64,000 nt of DNA from Streptomyces fradiae ATCC 10745 = DSM 40063 (GTDB lineage Bacteria > Actinomycetota > Actinomycetes > Streptomycetales > Streptomycetaceae): the NCBI RefSeq assembly GCF_008704425.1, contig NZ_CP023696.1, forward strand, positions 2,838,501 through 2,902,500, in the 5' to 3' direction. Positions 24,098 through 34,252 of this stretch are shown here, piece after piece. Below the pieces are notes generated by a model. It was not told where the DNA came from. It saw nothing but the letters and a program-made list of their open reading frames with translations, and did not search any database. Position 1 is the stretch's first letter. Each line of letters begins with the position of its first letter. The position numbers and the translations under genes are program-made.

Positions 24098-24819
24098 GCA
24101 CCGGGGTGGGCATGGAGACGGGCATCGGCGCCGGGGCGTCCGGCAAGCGGCGCCCGGCCGCGCCCTCCGACCCGATCGACGCCTACGTGGCGGCGCTCGC
24201 CGAGTCCCTGCACGGCCCCAGGAGCGCCAAGTCCCGCCTGGTCGCGGAGATACGGGACGGGCTGGACGACGCCGTCGCGGCGCACACCCGCGCGGGCGTC
24301 CCGTACGAGCGCGCCGCCGAGCTGGCCGTCCGGGACTTCGGCGCGCCCGACCGCCTGGCGCCGACGTTCCAGCACGAGCTGACCATCGCGCAGGCCCGGC
24401 ACACCGCCCGCGCCGCCGCGCTCACCGTGCCGCTCGCCGTCGGCTGCTGGTTACTGATCTGGACCGCCAGCCACGACACCGCCACCTGGCAGCTCCCCCG
24501 GACGACCTCCCTGCTCACCTTCCACCTGGTCACGGTCGCCGCCGTCGCCTCGGTCCTCTCCGCGGCGACGCTCGCCGCGACCGGCCGGCTCGCCCGCTGG
24601 CTGCCGACCCCGCACCGGCTGCCCCTCGCCGTCGCCTGGACGGGCACGGCCGCGAGCATCGCCATGGCCGTCGCCGCGCTGGTCCTGGTCACCCTCTCCG
24701 TCGTCGTCACCAACTGGCCGCTCGCCGCGGCCGCCGGGGTCCTGGCCGCCGCGTCGCACGCCGTGGTCGCCTCCTCGGCCCGCACCTGCCGGCAGTGCGC
24801 CCGCCTGCCGGTGGACTGA
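24094..24819 (+). CDS. Membrane protein with permease-prefix (HAAS-like) N-terminus
   Basis: 241 aa. The N-terminal 90 residues (DPIDAYVAALAESL, VAEIRDGLDDAV, AAELAVRDFGAP) match the cytosolic domain often encoded beside PadR repressors and thought to signal to them. Four hydrophobic segments follow, and a Cys pair (CRQC) is near the end. The ATG overlaps the padR stop, so the two are cotranslated. Codon 120 (24451-24453) is TTA, a possible bldA dependence. Confidence 0.8.
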   Translation: MSTGVGMETGIGAGASGKRRPAAPSDPIDAYVAALAESLHGPRSAKSRLVAEIRDGLDDAVAAHTRAGVPYERAAELAVRDFGAPDRLAPTFQHELTIAQARHTARAAALTVPLAVGCWLLIWTASHDTATWQLPRTTSLLTFHLVTVAAVASVLSAATLAATGRLARWLPTPHRLPLAVAWTGTAASIAMAVAALVLVTLSVVVTNWPLAAAAGVLAAASHAVVASSARTCRQCARLPVD

Positions 24820-24992
24820 GGCGGCGTGCCCCGCGCGTCCGCCGCGGCGCACCCGTCCCGGCAGCGCCGGGGCAGCGGTACCGGCAGCGCCGCCGGGACC
24901 GCGGTACGGCAGGACGGTCCGCCACCGCGACCTCTACGCTCGAAGCCACGCGGAAGACCGGACCCCACGACTCCGAGGCGGGGTGACGTGCG

Positions 24993-25721
24993 TTGCTGAC
25001 TCCCGCGGGCCCCGGGCCCGCCCTGCGGCTGATGCGTGCCGCCGTCTTCGCCGCCGTCTGCGTCCTGACCGCCGCGCTGGGCCACTCCCTCGCCGCCGAC
25101 TACGCGTTACCCGCCGGCTTCCTCGCCGGGGCCATGGCCGTCACCACGGCCGCCGCCTGGGCGCTCGCCCGCGTGGAGCGCGGCGCCCTGTCCATCACGG
25201 CGACCACCGTCGGCGTCCAGCTCGCCCTGCACACCCTCTTCTCCTTCGCGCCCGTCCCCGGCGGGGGCGGGCACCACGCGCACGGGCAGCAGGCCGTCGT
25301 CGTCCCGCCGCAGAGCGTCTGCATGGGCGGCGCCGTCGACCCGGTCGCCCAGGCCGTGTGGGCCGCCCACACCGGCACGGCCGCGCCGCCCCCGCCCGGC
25401 CCCGAGTCGCCCGTCGCGTACGTGGTGGAGCTCATCACCCACGGCTCGTGGACCATGTTCCTCGCCCACGTCCTGGCCGCCCTGGTGTGCGGGCTGTGGA
25501 TGTGGCGCGGCGAGGCCGCGTTCTTCACGATCGTCCGCTCCCTGCACTGCGCCTTCTTCGAACCGCTGCGGCTCGCCCTCGCCGGGCTGCCCCCGGCGAG
25601 GCCGCTCGCCGTCCCGCGCGGTGTCCCCGTCACCCCGCACCCGCGCCGGCTGCGCGGGCTGCTGCTGCGGCACGCCGTGTCCCGGCGCGGGCCGCCCCGG
25701 TGGTGCCCGGTCCCCTGCTGA
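24993..25721 (+). CDS. Hypothetical integral membrane protein upstream of ECF sigma factor
   Basis: 242 aa if translation starts at TTG 24993; ATG 25032 is an alternative. Hydrophobic segments are near residues 15-35, 40-60, 70-85 and 150-165. A His-rich loop (GGGGHHAHGQQ) near 90 could bind metal. The C-terminus is Arg/Pro-rich and ends in two Cys. Codon 39 (25107-25109) is TTA. No family name is certain. It is 156 bp upstream of the sigma gene and may be part of its regulon. Confidence 0.65.
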   Translation: MLTPAGPGPALRLMRAAVFAAVCVLTAALGHSLAADYALPAGFLAGAMAVTTAAAWALARVERGALSITATTVGVQLALHTLFSFAPVPGGGGHHAHGQQAVVVPPQSVCMGGAVDPVAQAVWAAHTGTAAPPPPGPESPVAYVVELITHGSWTMFLAHVLAALVCGLWMWRGEAAFFTIVRSLHCAFFEPLRLALAGLPPARPLAVPRGVPVTPHPRRLRGLLLRHAVSRRGPPRWCPVPC

Positions 25722-25877
25722 CCCGGCCGCCACGGCGGCGGCCGGCCCGGCGGGGTGACCGGTGCGCGCGTTCCCCACCAACCCCCCGCACGTGCGCCGC
25801 CGCGCCGGCCCCGACCGCGCGGCGGACACGCGTGGCCGGACGCCCCCCCGCGTCCCGCAGCAACGAAGGACGTTTCC

Positions 25878-26471
25878 ATGCCCACGCACCTCAGTGGCGT
25901 ACGCGACCGTGCCGCCGCTCCCGACGACGACCAGATCACCGAGTGGGCGCTGGCCGCCGCCCGGGGCGACGCGACGGCGACGGAGGAGTTCATCGCCGCG
26001 ACCCGCCTGCACGTCTGGCGGTTCATCACCCGCGCCTGCGGCGACGCCCACAGCGCGGACGACCTCACCCAGGAGACCTATCTGCGGGCCCTGCGCAGCC
26101 TGCCCCGGTTCGCGGCGCGCTGCCACGCCCGGACCTGGCTGCTGTCGATCGCCCGCCGGGTCGTCGTCGACCGCTACCGGTCGAACGCCGCCCGCCCCCG
26201 CCTCGCCGACACCGCCGACTGGCAGGCGGCGGCCGAGCGGACCCAGCAGACCGGGCTGCCCGGCTTCGACGAGGGCGTGGCCCTGCTCGACCTGCTGGAG
26301 TCCCTCGACCGGCCGCGCCGCGAGTCGTTCATCCTGACGCAGGTCAAGGGGCTCTCCTACGAGGAGGCCGCGTCCATCGCGGGCTGCCCGATCGGCACGG
26401 TGCGCTCCCGCGTCAACCGGGCCCGGCAGAACCTCACGCGCCTGCTGGAGTCGGCGGAGAGCGCCGCCTGA
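25878..26471 (+). CDS. ECF-subfamily RNA polymerase sigma factor
   Basis: 197 aa. Region 2 holds DDLTQETYLRALRSLPRF and region 4 holds ESFILTQVKGLSYEEAASIAG followed by GTVRSRVNRARQNL. GAAGGA lies 8 nt before ATG 25878. There is no anti-sigma gene immediately downstream; the next gene is convergent fbiC. The preceding membrane protein is a possible regulator, though it has no recognisable anti-sigma domain. Confidence 0.92.
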   Translation: MPTHLSGVRDRAAAPDDDQITEWALAAARGDATATEEFIAATRLHVWRFITRACGDAHSADDLTQETYLRALRSLPRFAARCHARTWLLSIARRVVVDRYRSNAARPRLADTADWQAAAERTQQTGLPGFDEGVALLDLLESLDRPRRESFILTQVKGLSYEEAASIAGCPIGTVRSRVNRARQNLTRLLESAESAA

Positions 26472-26474
26472 ACG

Positions 26475-26511
26475 GGGGCGGCCGGGGCCCCTGACGACCC
26501 CCGGCCGCCCC
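26475..26511. terminator. Bidirectional terminator between ECF sigma gene and fbiC
   Basis: GGGGCGGCCGGGG (26475-26487) pairs perfectly with CCCCGGCCGCCCC (26499-26511) around an 11-nt loop, starting 3 bases after the sigma stop. The rest of the convergent gap (to 26634) has GTCGGGCC triplications and no gene. Confidence 0.7.
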
Positions 26512-26634
26512 TCCCACCCGGCCGGCCGGCCGCGCGTCGGGCCGTCGGGCCGTCGGGCCGGGAGCCCGTCGCGCCGTCGGTGGGGCCGCAGGCCCCTCGG
26601 TTCGGCCGCCGTCGGCCCGGCGGCCCGCGGCCCC

Positions 26635-29220
26635 TCAGTCCGTCAGGACCGGCAGCAGCTCCGGCAGGTGCCCGTCCGACGCCTCGGCCGCCGCCCGCCG
26701 CTCCTCCGGCACCTCGCCGTACAGCGTCGTCCGGGGACGCGCCGGGCGGCCGGCCGCCCGCGCGATGCCCACCAGCTCCCGCACCGACTTGTACGAGCCC
26801 CAGCCGGACCCGGCCATCCGGGAGATGGTCTCCTCCATGAGGGTGCCGCCGAGGTCGTTGGCGCCCGAGCGCAGCATCTGCGCCGCGCCCTCGGCGCCGA
26901 GCTTCACCCAGCTGGTCTGGATGTTCGGGATGTGCGGATGGAGCAGCAGCCGCGCCATCGCCGTGACCGCCCGGTTGTCGCGGACGGTCGGGCCGGGCCG
27001 GGCGATGCCCGCCAGGTACACGGGCGCGTTGGTGTGGACGAAGGGCAGCGTCACGAACTCGGTGAAGCCGCCCGTCTCCTGCTGGAGCCGGGCCAGGGTG
27101 CGCAGGTGGCCCAGCCAGTGCCGGGGCTGGTCCACATGCCCGTACATCATCGTGGACGACGAGCGGATGCCCAGCTCGTGCGCGGTGCGGACCACGTCGA
27201 TCCAGGTGGCGGCGGGCAGCTTGCCCTTGGTGAGGACCCAGCGCACCTCGTCGTCCAGGATCTCCGCCGCCGTGCCGGGGATCGAGTCGAGCCCGGCCTC
27301 CTTCGCGGCGGTCAGCCAGTCGCGGACGGACATGCCCGTGCGGGACGCGCCGTTGACGATCTCCATCGGGGAGAAGGCGTGCACGTGGATGCCGGGCACC
27401 CGCTCCTTCACCGCCCGCGCGATGTCGAAGTACGCCGTGCCCGGCAGGTCCGGGTGGATGCCGCCCTGCATGCACACCTCGACGGCGCCCACGTCCCACG
27501 CCTGCGCGGCCCGGTCGGCGACCTGCTCCAGGGAGAGGGTGTACGCGTCGGCGTCCGTGCGCCGCTGGGCGAAGGCGCAGAAGCGGCAGCCGGTGTAGCA
27601 GACGTTGGTGAAGTTGATGTTCCGCGTGACGACGTACGTGACGTCGTCGCCGACCGCCGAGGCGCGCACGTCGTCGGCGACGCCGCACAGCGCGTCCAGC
27701 GCCGGGCCGTCGGCGTGCAGCAGCGCCAGCGCCTGCGCGTCGGTCAGCCGCTCCGGGTCGTCGGCCGCGACCCGCAGCGCCTCCCGCACGTCCCCGTCCA
27801 CCCGCTGCGGTACGAGGCCGGGCGCGGCGGCCTCCCGCAGGGCGTCCCAGTCGCCGTACACGGCGTCGAAGTCGCCGCGCCGGTCGCCGGTGCGGCCGTC
27901 CGTGTCGATGGTGCGGTGCAGGTCGGTGCGGCCGGTCGCGGTGAACGCCTCGTCCGGCTCCTGCCAGGGCAGGCCGCGCGGCACCGCGCCGGGGCGGGCG
28001 AGGCCCGTCTCCGGGTCGGCGAGCGCGGTGACGTGCGGCAGCACCCGCGGGTCCAGCCACGGCTCGCCGCGCCGCACGAACTCCGGGTACACGCAGAGCC
28101 GTTCCCGCAGGGAGAAGCCGGCCGCCGCGGAGTGCGCGGCCAGCTCCTCGATCCGCGGCCAGGGCCGCTCCGGGTTGACGTGGTCGATGGTGACCGGCGA
28201 CACCCCGCCCCAGTCGTCGATGCCCGCGCCGATGAGCCGCGCGTGGGCGTCGTCGACCAGGTTCGGCGGGGCCTGGAGGCAGGCGGACGGGCCGAGCACC
28301 AGCCGGGCCACGGCGACCGTCGCCACCAGGTCGTCCAGCTCCGCGTCGGGCGCGGCGCGCATCGCCGTGTCGGGCTTGGCGCGGAAGTTCTGGATGATCA
28401 GTTCCTGGAGGCCGTGGTGGGCGCGGGCCACGCGGCGCAGCGCGAACAGCGACTCGGCGCGCTCCTCGTAGGTCTCGCCGATGCCGATGAGCAGTCCGCT
28501 GGTGAACGGCACCGACGACCGGCCGGCGTCCTGAAGCACCCGCAGCCGCACCGCGGGCTCCTTGTCGGGGGAGCCGTGGTGGGGGCCGCCGGGCTCCGAC
28601 CACAGCCGCTCGGCGGTGGTCTCCAGCATCATGCCCATGGACGGGGCGACCGGCTTGAGCCGCTGGAAGTCCTCCCAGGTCAGGACGCCCGGATTGAGGT
28701 GGGGCAGCAGCCCGGTCTCCTCCAGGACCCGGATGGCCACGGCCCGTACGTAGGCGAGGGTGTCGTCGTAGCCGTGCGCGTCCAGCCACTCCCGCGCCTC
28801 GGGCCAGCGGTCCTCGGGCTTGTCGCCGAGCGTGATGAGGGCTTCCTTGCAGCCGAGCGCGGCGCCCCGGCGGGCGATGTCGAGGACCTCGTCCATCGAC
28901 AGGAACATCCCCTGCCCGGCGCGGCGGAGACGGCCGGGCACGGTGGCGAAGGTGCAGTAGTGGCAGGTGTCGCGGCAGAGCCGGGTGAGGGGCAGGAAGA
29001 CGCTCCGGGAGTACGTGATGACGCCGGGCCGCCCGGCCTCGGCGAGGCCCGCGTCCCGCACCCGCCCCGCGATCCCGGCCAGCCGGTCGAGGTCGGCGCC
29101 GCGCGCCCGCAGCAGGACGGCGGCCTCGGTGACGTCGAGCGCGACTCCGTCCCCGGCCCTGCGCAGGGCGCGGCGCATGGCGTTGTCGGTCGGTCGGCTT
29201 CCGGTTCCCGTGGAGGTCAT
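26635..29220 (-). CDS. fbiC: Bifunctional FO biosynthesis protein CofGH
   Basis: 861-aa fused radical-SAM enzyme that builds 7,8-didemethyl-8-hydroxy-5-deazariboflavin (FO), the chromophore of coenzyme F420. There are two CxxxCxxC iron-sulfur motifs: CRDTCHYC at residues 82-89 (CofG half) and CYTGCRFC near residue 560 (CofH half). Length and order are those of actinobacterial FbiC. The ATG at 29220 has only a weak Shine-Dalgarno. This is a core gene; in S. coelicolor, as I recall, FO synthase lies just a few genes from afsR, which suits this position. Confidence 0.96.
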   Translation of the reverse strand: MTSTGTGSRPTDNAMRRALRRAGDGVALDVTEAAVLLRARGADLDRLAGIAGRVRDAGLAEAGRPGVITYSRSVFLPLTRLCRDTCHYCTFATVPGRLRRAGQGMFLSMDEVLDIARRGAALGCKEALITLGDKPEDRWPEAREWLDAHGYDDTLAYVRAVAIRVLEETGLLPHLNPGVLTWEDFQRLKPVAPSMGMMLETTAERLWSEPGGPHHGSPDKEPAVRLRVLQDAGRSSVPFTSGLLIGIGETYEERAESLFALRRVARAHHGLQELIIQNFRAKPDTAMRAAPDAELDDLVATVAVARLVLGPSACLQAPPNLVDDAHARLIGAGIDDWGGVSPVTIDHVNPERPWPRIEELAAHSAAAGFSLRERLCVYPEFVRRGEPWLDPRVLPHVTALADPETGLARPGAVPRGLPWQEPDEAFTATGRTDLHRTIDTDGRTGDRRGDFDAVYGDWDALREAAAPGLVPQRVDGDVREALRVAADDPERLTDAQALALLHADGPALDALCGVADDVRASAVGDDVTYVVTRNINFTNVCYTGCRFCAFAQRRTDADAYTLSLEQVADRAAQAWDVGAVEVCMQGGIHPDLPGTAYFDIARAVKERVPGIHVHAFSPMEIVNGASRTGMSVRDWLTAAKEAGLDSIPGTAAEILDDEVRWVLTKGKLPAATWIDVVRTAHELGIRSSSTMMYGHVDQPRHWLGHLRTLARLQQETGGFTEFVTLPFVHTNAPVYLAGIARPGPTVRDNRAVTAMARLLLHPHIPNIQTSWVKLGAEGAAQMLRSGANDLGGTLMEETISRMAGSGWGSYKSVRELVGIARAAGRPARPRTTLYGEVPEERRAAAEASDGHLPELLPVLTD

Positions 29221-29821
29221 TGTCCGAGGATACGAGCGGGTCGGCGGCGGCGTCCGCGCCCGTACGGCGGTCCGGCGGGACCCTACCGCGCCCGGTCCCC
29301 GCGCGGCAGCCGTTCACGCGCGGGCCGCGAGGGGGTGTTCAGGCCGGGCGTGGACCGGCGGTTGGCCGGGACGTACCGTCAGGGGCGTCGCCCCCGCGAG
29401 GGGGGTGCGGGACGGGGGGTTTCGCATCGTGGCGCACAGCGGACCGACCGGCGGGAGCGGCGCGCCCCGCCCGAGCGCCCCGGCCGGGTAGGGCACGACG
29501 CCCGGCGCCCGCGGCGGCCGGACCCGGCTCCGCCCCGCCCCGCCCCACCATGCCCCGCCCGTGCGGTGCCGCCGCGCCGGGCACGGCGCGCCCCGCCGGG
29601 CACGGGCACGGGCCCCCGGACCGCCCGGTCCCATTCGGACCCCCCGCCCCCCGTCGGACACCCGCGGCACCGGCCCGTAGGACCGGCACCCCCGTGAGAC
29701 CGGAACCGCCCCCCGCGAGACCGGCGCCCGAGAGCCCCGAAAGCCCCCGGCAACCCCCCGGAAGCCCGGCACTCCCCCGCAACACATCCACGTACCACCA
29801 GCGGACGAAAGGTTCAGACAC
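29221..29821. other. Divergent intergenic region fbiC/halogenase
   Basis: 601 bp, very GC-rich, with C-rich simple sequence from 29500 to 29780. Open frames exist on both strands but show no family resemblance or start signals. Promoters for fbiC and the halogenase must lie here; I could not pick convincing hexamers. Confidence 0.5.
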
Positions 29822-31591
29822 GTGCGGGAGTTCTACGACGTCGTGATCATGGGTGGTGGCCCGGCCGGGTCCACCCTCGGGGCCCTGCTGGCCCAGCGCA
29901 CCGACCTGCGGATCGCCCTCTTCGACCGGGAGGTCTTCCCCCGCGAGCACATCGGCGAGTCCTTCGCCCACCCGGTCGTCCCCGCGCTCCAGGAGAGCGG
30001 GGCGCTGGCGAAGGTCCTGGCCAGCCCGTGCTGGGTGAAGAAGTTCGGCGGCGTGTACGCCTGGGACCCGGGGCGGCCGAGCGTGGCCCTGTTCGACCAG
30101 GCGCCGTTCGAGAAGGACGGCGTGCACCGGTGGACGATGCACGTCGACCGGGCCGAGTTCGACCACATCCTGCTGGACCACGCCGCCGACGTGGGCGTGG
30201 AGGTCTTCCAGGGCGTCGCCGTCACCGCGTACGAGCCGGGCGGGCACGGCGGGCTGGTCCGGCTCGGCGACGGGCGGGCCGTGCGGGCCGGGTACTTCGT
30301 GGACGCGTCGGGCCGGCAGAGCGGCGTGTCGGCGGCGCGCAACAAGCGGGGCTGGCTCTCGAACTTCAAGGACATCGCGATCTGGCAGCACTTCACCGGC
30401 GGCGTCCACACCCAGAACCTGGCCGAGGACTGGAACCCCTTCACCGCCGACAACCTCTCCCCCATCGGCTGCTTCGCGTTCCGCGACGGCTGGTGCTGGT
30501 ACATCCCCGTCCCCAAGGTCATCGGCGGGCGGCGGGTGCTGACCCACTCGGTCGGCATCGTCACCAACCCGGCCGTCCTCAAGGAGCCGGGGCGGGACTT
30601 CACCGACCAGGGGACGTTCCTGGAGACGGTGCGGCGGGTCCCGTATCTGAAGGACCTGGTCAAGGACGCCGTGCCGGTCGCGCCGGGGATGCTCACGGCG
30701 ACCAACTACAGCCGGGTGAGCGAGGAGTTCGCCGACTACGACGAGCGGCACCTGCTCGTCGGGGACGCGGCGTTCTTCGTGGACCCGCTGTTCTCGTCGG
30801 GCGTCGCGGTCGCGCTGACGCAGGCGTCGGCGGCGGCGCTGCTGATCGCCGAGACGGTGGGCGGCGCCCTGGACGAGGCGGACCGGCGCGCGCTGTGGCG
30901 GGACTACAACGACAAGTGGCACGGCACGGCGGAGACGTTCGCCCTCATGATCGACCAGTGGTACCACGCCATCGCGAAGAACAACCCGGACAGCGTCTAC
31001 TGGAACACCCGCGGCACCGGCGCGGACCTCGGCATCCGCGAGCAGACCTTCGACTCGCTGCTGAACACCTCGTTCCAGCCGACGCTGCTGGAGGTGCTGA
31101 CACACGGCACCCGCAGGATCGAGGACCTCGACGCGGCCGGCCCGTACCTGGCGGCGACCGCGCTGGCGGACCCGGCCGACCTGACGGACGGCGCGCTGGT
31201 GGAGCCGGCGCCGGGGACGGCGATCCGCGACAGCGTGACGCTGGCGGTGCCGGGCTTCAAGGCGACCCACCCGCCGGCCACGGTGCAGCTCCCGCAGGAG
31301 GTCCTCGACGGGATGTCGGAGTACTGGCGCAATCCGCTCACCCGCTCCGAGGCGGCCCCGTCGCCGCTGCGCGCCACGGTGCCGTGCCGGCGGATCTACT
31401 CGCGGGACGACCCGCACGGCCCGAGCGTGGCGGCGGACCCGCGCGTGGACGGCGTGGACGAGCTGTGGTCGCTGCTGGAGGCCGGCCCGGTCCGGTACGG
31501 GGAGCTCGCCCCCCGCCTGACCCCGCTCCAGGTCCGCCTGGTCAAGCGGCTGTGCGTGGCGGGCTTCCTGCGGATCACCCCCGCCCCGTGA
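29822..31591 (+). CDS. FAD-dependent halogenase
   Basis: 589-aa flavoprotein of the tryptophan/phenol halogenase family. The FAD-binding GGGPAGS is at residues 11-17, followed by DREVFPREHIGESF. The halogenase signature WxWxIP is present as WCWYIP near residue 224, and a Lys in WVKKFGG near residue 70 fits the catalytic lysine. GDAAFFVDPLFSSGV is the second flavin motif. It would need FADH2 from a reductase, which is not in the window. Sequence type (CndH/phenol-like rather than PrnA-like) suggests a phenolic or carrier-bound substrate. The GTG start follows AAAGG by 9 nt. The C-terminal 150 residues are longer than in minimal family members. No biosynthetic operon surrounds it. Confidence 0.87.
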   Translation: MREFYDVVIMGGGPAGSTLGALLAQRTDLRIALFDREVFPREHIGESFAHPVVPALQESGALAKVLASPCWVKKFGGVYAWDPGRPSVALFDQAPFEKDGVHRWTMHVDRAEFDHILLDHAADVGVEVFQGVAVTAYEPGGHGGLVRLGDGRAVRAGYFVDASGRQSGVSAARNKRGWLSNFKDIAIWQHFTGGVHTQNLAEDWNPFTADNLSPIGCFAFRDGWCWYIPVPKVIGGRRVLTHSVGIVTNPAVLKEPGRDFTDQGTFLETVRRVPYLKDLVKDAVPVAPGMLTATNYSRVSEEFADYDERHLLVGDAAFFVDPLFSSGVAVALTQASAAALLIAETVGGALDEADRRALWRDYNDKWHGTAETFALMIDQWYHAIAKNNPDSVYWNTRGTGADLGIREQTFDSLLNTSFQPTLLEVLTHGTRRIEDLDAAGPYLAATALADPADLTDGALVEPAPGTAIRDSVTLAVPGFKATHPPATVQLPQEVLDGMSEYWRNPLTRSEAAPSPLRATVPCRRIYSRDDPHGPSVAADPRVDGVDELWSLLEAGPVRYGELAPRLTPLQVRLVKRLCVAGFLRITPAP

Positions 31592-31605
31592 CGGCCCGCC
31601 GGATG

Positions 31606-31633
31606 CCGGGCGCGCCGTGCGCGGCGCGCCCGG
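31606..31633. terminator. Bidirectional terminator after the halogenase
   Basis: CCGGGCGCGCCG (31606-31617) and CGGCGCGCCCGG (31622-31633) form a perfect 12-bp stem with a 4-nt loop between two convergent genes. Confidence 0.7.
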
Positions 31634-31642
31634 CCCGGCCGG

Positions 31643-32938
31643 TCACATCCAGGCGTTGTACGGCTGCGACCGCTCGGCGGCCGGGGTGCGGGCCCGCAGC
31701 GGCGCCGACGCGTCGCCCGTGCCGCGGTACCAGTACAGGACGCCCTCCCGGTCGCGGACGAGGAGCGCGCCGCGGCCGTCGGGGTGGCCGTCGCCCGGGG
31801 CGATGATCGCGGTGTACGCGTTCCAGCCGGACCGGCCCGCCTGGATCCGCGGCGCGTAGGGGCGGGCCGGGTCGCCGGTGCCCTGGTACAGCCAGAGCGC
31901 GCCGGCCGAGTCGCGGGCGTACAGGTCGGCGTGGCCGTCGCCGGTGGAGTCGACGCCACCGGTCATGGCGTTGTACACCTGCCAGCCGGAGCCGACGCGG
32001 GTACGGGCGGCGAACGGCGCCGTCTCGACTCCGGTGCCCCGGTACAGCCACAGCACGCCGGCCATGTCGCGGGCGACGAGGTCCGCGTGGCCGTCGCCGG
32101 TGACGTCGCCGGTGCCGCGCACCGAGTTGTAGGCCGACCAGCCGGTGCCGACCCGTACGCGCGGCTTGAGGACGCGGTCGGTCCACTTCACCCCGGACGG
32201 CGGGTAGTACCAGAGCGTGCCGTTCGGTTCGCGGGCGACGACGCCGCCGCCCCGGTTGTCGGTGGCGATGGGGGCCAGCTTGGTGACCGCGTCGTAGGCG
32301 CCCCAGCCGGAGCCGTGGTCCTGCCGCCACCAGGGGTCGAGCGGCGGGGTGTCCTTGGACAGCGTCTGGTGGGACCACAGGCGCCCGCCCGCGTCACGGC
32401 CGAAGACGCGGTACGACTTCTCCACCGGGTCGTCGCCGAGGACGTGGAAGACGGACTGCCCGGTCGCGGCCGGCGAGCCCTCGTCGGGGCGGAAGTACAC
32501 GTTCACCTCGACGCCCCACGCCTCCATGTCCGGCGTGGGGGCGACCGTGTAGGTGAGGGTGTGCTCGCCCGGCGGCAGGTCGCAGACGGCGAGGGCCTCG
32601 CCGTTCTCGTACGGCTCCTCCCGGCAGACCTCCGGGCCGCCGGTGGGGGTGGACCGGCGCAGTTTCGGCGCCTCGTCGACCAGGTCCCACCAGCGGAAGC
32701 CCTCGGCCGGCTCCATGTGCAGTTCGAACCGGCCCTTCTTCGCCGCGTTCACCGTCACGGTGTGGGTGGCGCCGCCGCCCGCCGGGGCGTCCGGCGTGGT
32801 GATACCGAACGTCGCCGGGGCCGAGGCCGGGGCCGGCGCCGGCGCCGCTCCCGCCGTGCCCGCCGCCCCCGCCAGTACTGCGGCGGCGGCCGCCAGTGCG
32901 ACGGCTCCCCGCCCGATCCCTCTCCGCTGCTCGCGCAC
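31643..32938 (-). CDS. Secreted FG-GAP/VCBS-repeat protein
   Basis: 431 aa with a Sec signal (Arg-rich start, Ala-rich core, cleavage near GAAP). An N-terminal beta-rich domain (about 45-165) contains Cys pairs. It is followed by four or five repeats of about 50 residues of the form TGDGHADLxARDxxGxLWLYRGTG, which build a beta-propeller. The calcium-binding-like GDGHxDL pattern is clear. Function is unknown; such proteins act at the cell surface. The GTG at 32938 has GGGGAGG 5 nt upstream. It is convergent to the halogenase. Confidence 0.85.
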   Translation of the reverse strand: MREQRRGIGRGAVALAAAAAVLAGAAGTAGAAPAPAPASAPATFGITTPDAPAGGGATHTVTVNAAKKGRFELHMEPAEGFRWWDLVDEAPKLRRSTPTGGPEVCREEPYENGEALAVCDLPPGEHTLTYTVAPTPDMEAWGVEVNVYFRPDEGSPAATGQSVFHVLGDDPVEKSYRVFGRDAGGRLWSHQTLSKDTPPLDPWWRQDHGSGWGAYDAVTKLAPIATDNRGGGVVAREPNGTLWYYPPSGVKWTDRVLKPRVRVGTGWSAYNSVRGTGDVTGDGHADLVARDMAGVLWLYRGTGVETAPFAARTRVGSGWQVYNAMTGGVDSTGDGHADLYARDSAGALWLYQGTGDPARPYAPRIQAGRSGWNAYTAIIAPGDGHPDGRGALLVRDREGVLYWYRGTGDASAPLRARTPAAERSQPYNAWM

Positions 32939-33024
32939 GCGTCCTCCCCTGTCGGATCTGATGTTCCGTCGGATGGTGGGACCCGCGCGGAGGCGAGACG
33001 GTTGTACGAGGGGCCTGTGCGGTG

Positions 33025-33528
33025 TCAGGTGCCGGTGGTGCCGTCGGCGAGTTCGCGGATGGCGTCGAGGTGGCCGTTGTGGCGGGCGGTCTCCTCGATG
33101 AGGTGCATCAGGATCCAGCGCAGGGTGACGGGGACGCCGCCGCGGGCGGGGCGCTTCGCCTCGGTGTCGAGGCCGTGCCCGGCGATCACGGGGCGGAGGC
33201 GGTCCGCCTGCTCGCGGTAGTCGGCGATCAGGCGCTCCAGCGGCACGTCCAGCGCGATCCGCATCTCCCGGTCGGGGTCCTCGGCGCTCCACGGCGCCCG
33301 GTTCTCGCCCCCGAGGAAGACGGCCTCCAGCCAGTAGTGCTCCACCCAGCGCAGATGGCCGATCAGCCCGGCGGCCGTCATCAGCGGGGAGCGCGGCAGC
33401 GGCGCCTCGCGGGCGCCCTCGTCGGAGAGTCCGTCGCACTTGGCGACGGCTGTGTCGCGGACGTAGTCGAGGAAGGTGACCAGATGGGCGCGCTCGTCCG
33501 GCGCCGGGGGCAGGTCGGTACGTGTCAT
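33025..33528 (-). CDS. DinB/DUF664-family putative metalloenzyme
   Basis: 167 aa four-helix-bundle protein. Conserved histidines fit the metal triad: H in LIGHLRWVEHYW, and MHLIEETARHNGHLD near the C-terminus. Relatives include mycothiol- and bacillithiol-dependent transferases, but most are uncharacterised. ATG 33528 was chosen because it begins the conserved domain. Confidence 0.85.
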   Translation of the reverse strand: MTRTDLPPAPDERAHLVTFLDYVRDTAVAKCDGLSDEGAREAPLPRSPLMTAAGLIGHLRWVEHYWLEAVFLGGENRAPWSAEDPDREMRIALDVPLERLIADYREQADRLRPVIAGHGLDTEAKRPARGGVPVTLRWILMHLIEETARHNGHLDAIRELADGTTGT

Positions 33529-33733
33529 CCCCGCATGCCGGCGCCCGCCCCGCCCCGGTGTCGAAGCCTTTCCCGAGGGCGGCACCCACCGGAGGCGACG
33601 GACGGCGGGGGGCGGTGGACGGCGGGGGAAGCGGCGGACGGCGGCAGGGGCACGGACGGCGGGGCACGGACGGGAGCGCGGGGTGGGCGGGAGGCCGGAC
33701 GGGGCGCGGGCTCGGCCGTCCGCGCCCGCGGAG

Positions 33734-34051
33734 TCAGTCGTTGACCGCCGTCAGCAGGAAGGCGGCGTCGGTGACCGCGACCACGCTGTGGCGCTCCGGG
33801 GGGATGAGGAAGAGGTCGCCCATCGTCAGCTCGACCTCCTCCGACGCGCTCTTCAGCTTCACGACCCCGCGCAGCACCTGGAGGGACGCGGCGGGCGGCG
33901 TGGTGTGCTCGTCCAGCTTGGTCCCGGAGGTGAGGGCGATGACGGTCTGCCGCAGCGGGCGCTCCCGGAGCAGCAGGTTGGCGCTGCGCCCGTGCTCGGA
34001 GCGGTGGGCGGCGATCATGTGTTCCTCGGCGATGGCGTAGAGGTCGTACAT
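33734..34051 (-). CDS. Small cupin-domain protein
   Basis: 105 aa with one cupin barrel: LDEHTTPPAASLQVLRG as motif 1 and LTMGDLFLIPPERHSV as motif 2. The metal ligands (His, His) are visible. The likely start is ATG 34051 after AGGGTGG; a GTG six codons upstream is possible. Role unknown, perhaps binding of a small metabolite or a redox sensor. Confidence 0.8.
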   Translation of the reverse strand: MYDLYAIAEEHMIAAHRSEHGRSANLLLRERPLRQTVIALTSGTKLDEHTTPPAASLQVLRGVVKLKSASEEVELTMGDLFLIPPERHSVVAVTDAAFLLTAVND

Positions 34052-34186
34052 GCGTCCACCCTGCACCACCGCCGTCCGGCCCGCACGGAGAACGCGCGTC
34101 CGGGCGAGGGGCGGGCGGGGCGCCCGTCGGGGGCGCGCGGCGACGCGGCGGTCGTGGAGCGCGGGGGCCCGGCTCCTCGGGGGAAC

Positions 34187-34227
34187 GGCGCGCGGCCGGG
34201 GCCCCGTGGGGGCTCCGGCCGCGCGCC
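34187..34227. terminator. Terminator downstream of the APC permease gene
   Basis: GGCGCGCGGCCGG (34187-34199) pairs with CCGGCCGCGCGCC (34215-34227), with a further inner GGCCCC/GGGGGC pairing. It lies 26 bp after the leftward permease stop. Confidence 0.65.
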
Positions 34228-34252
34228 GCTCAGGTGGGGGGGTGGGGTCGGG

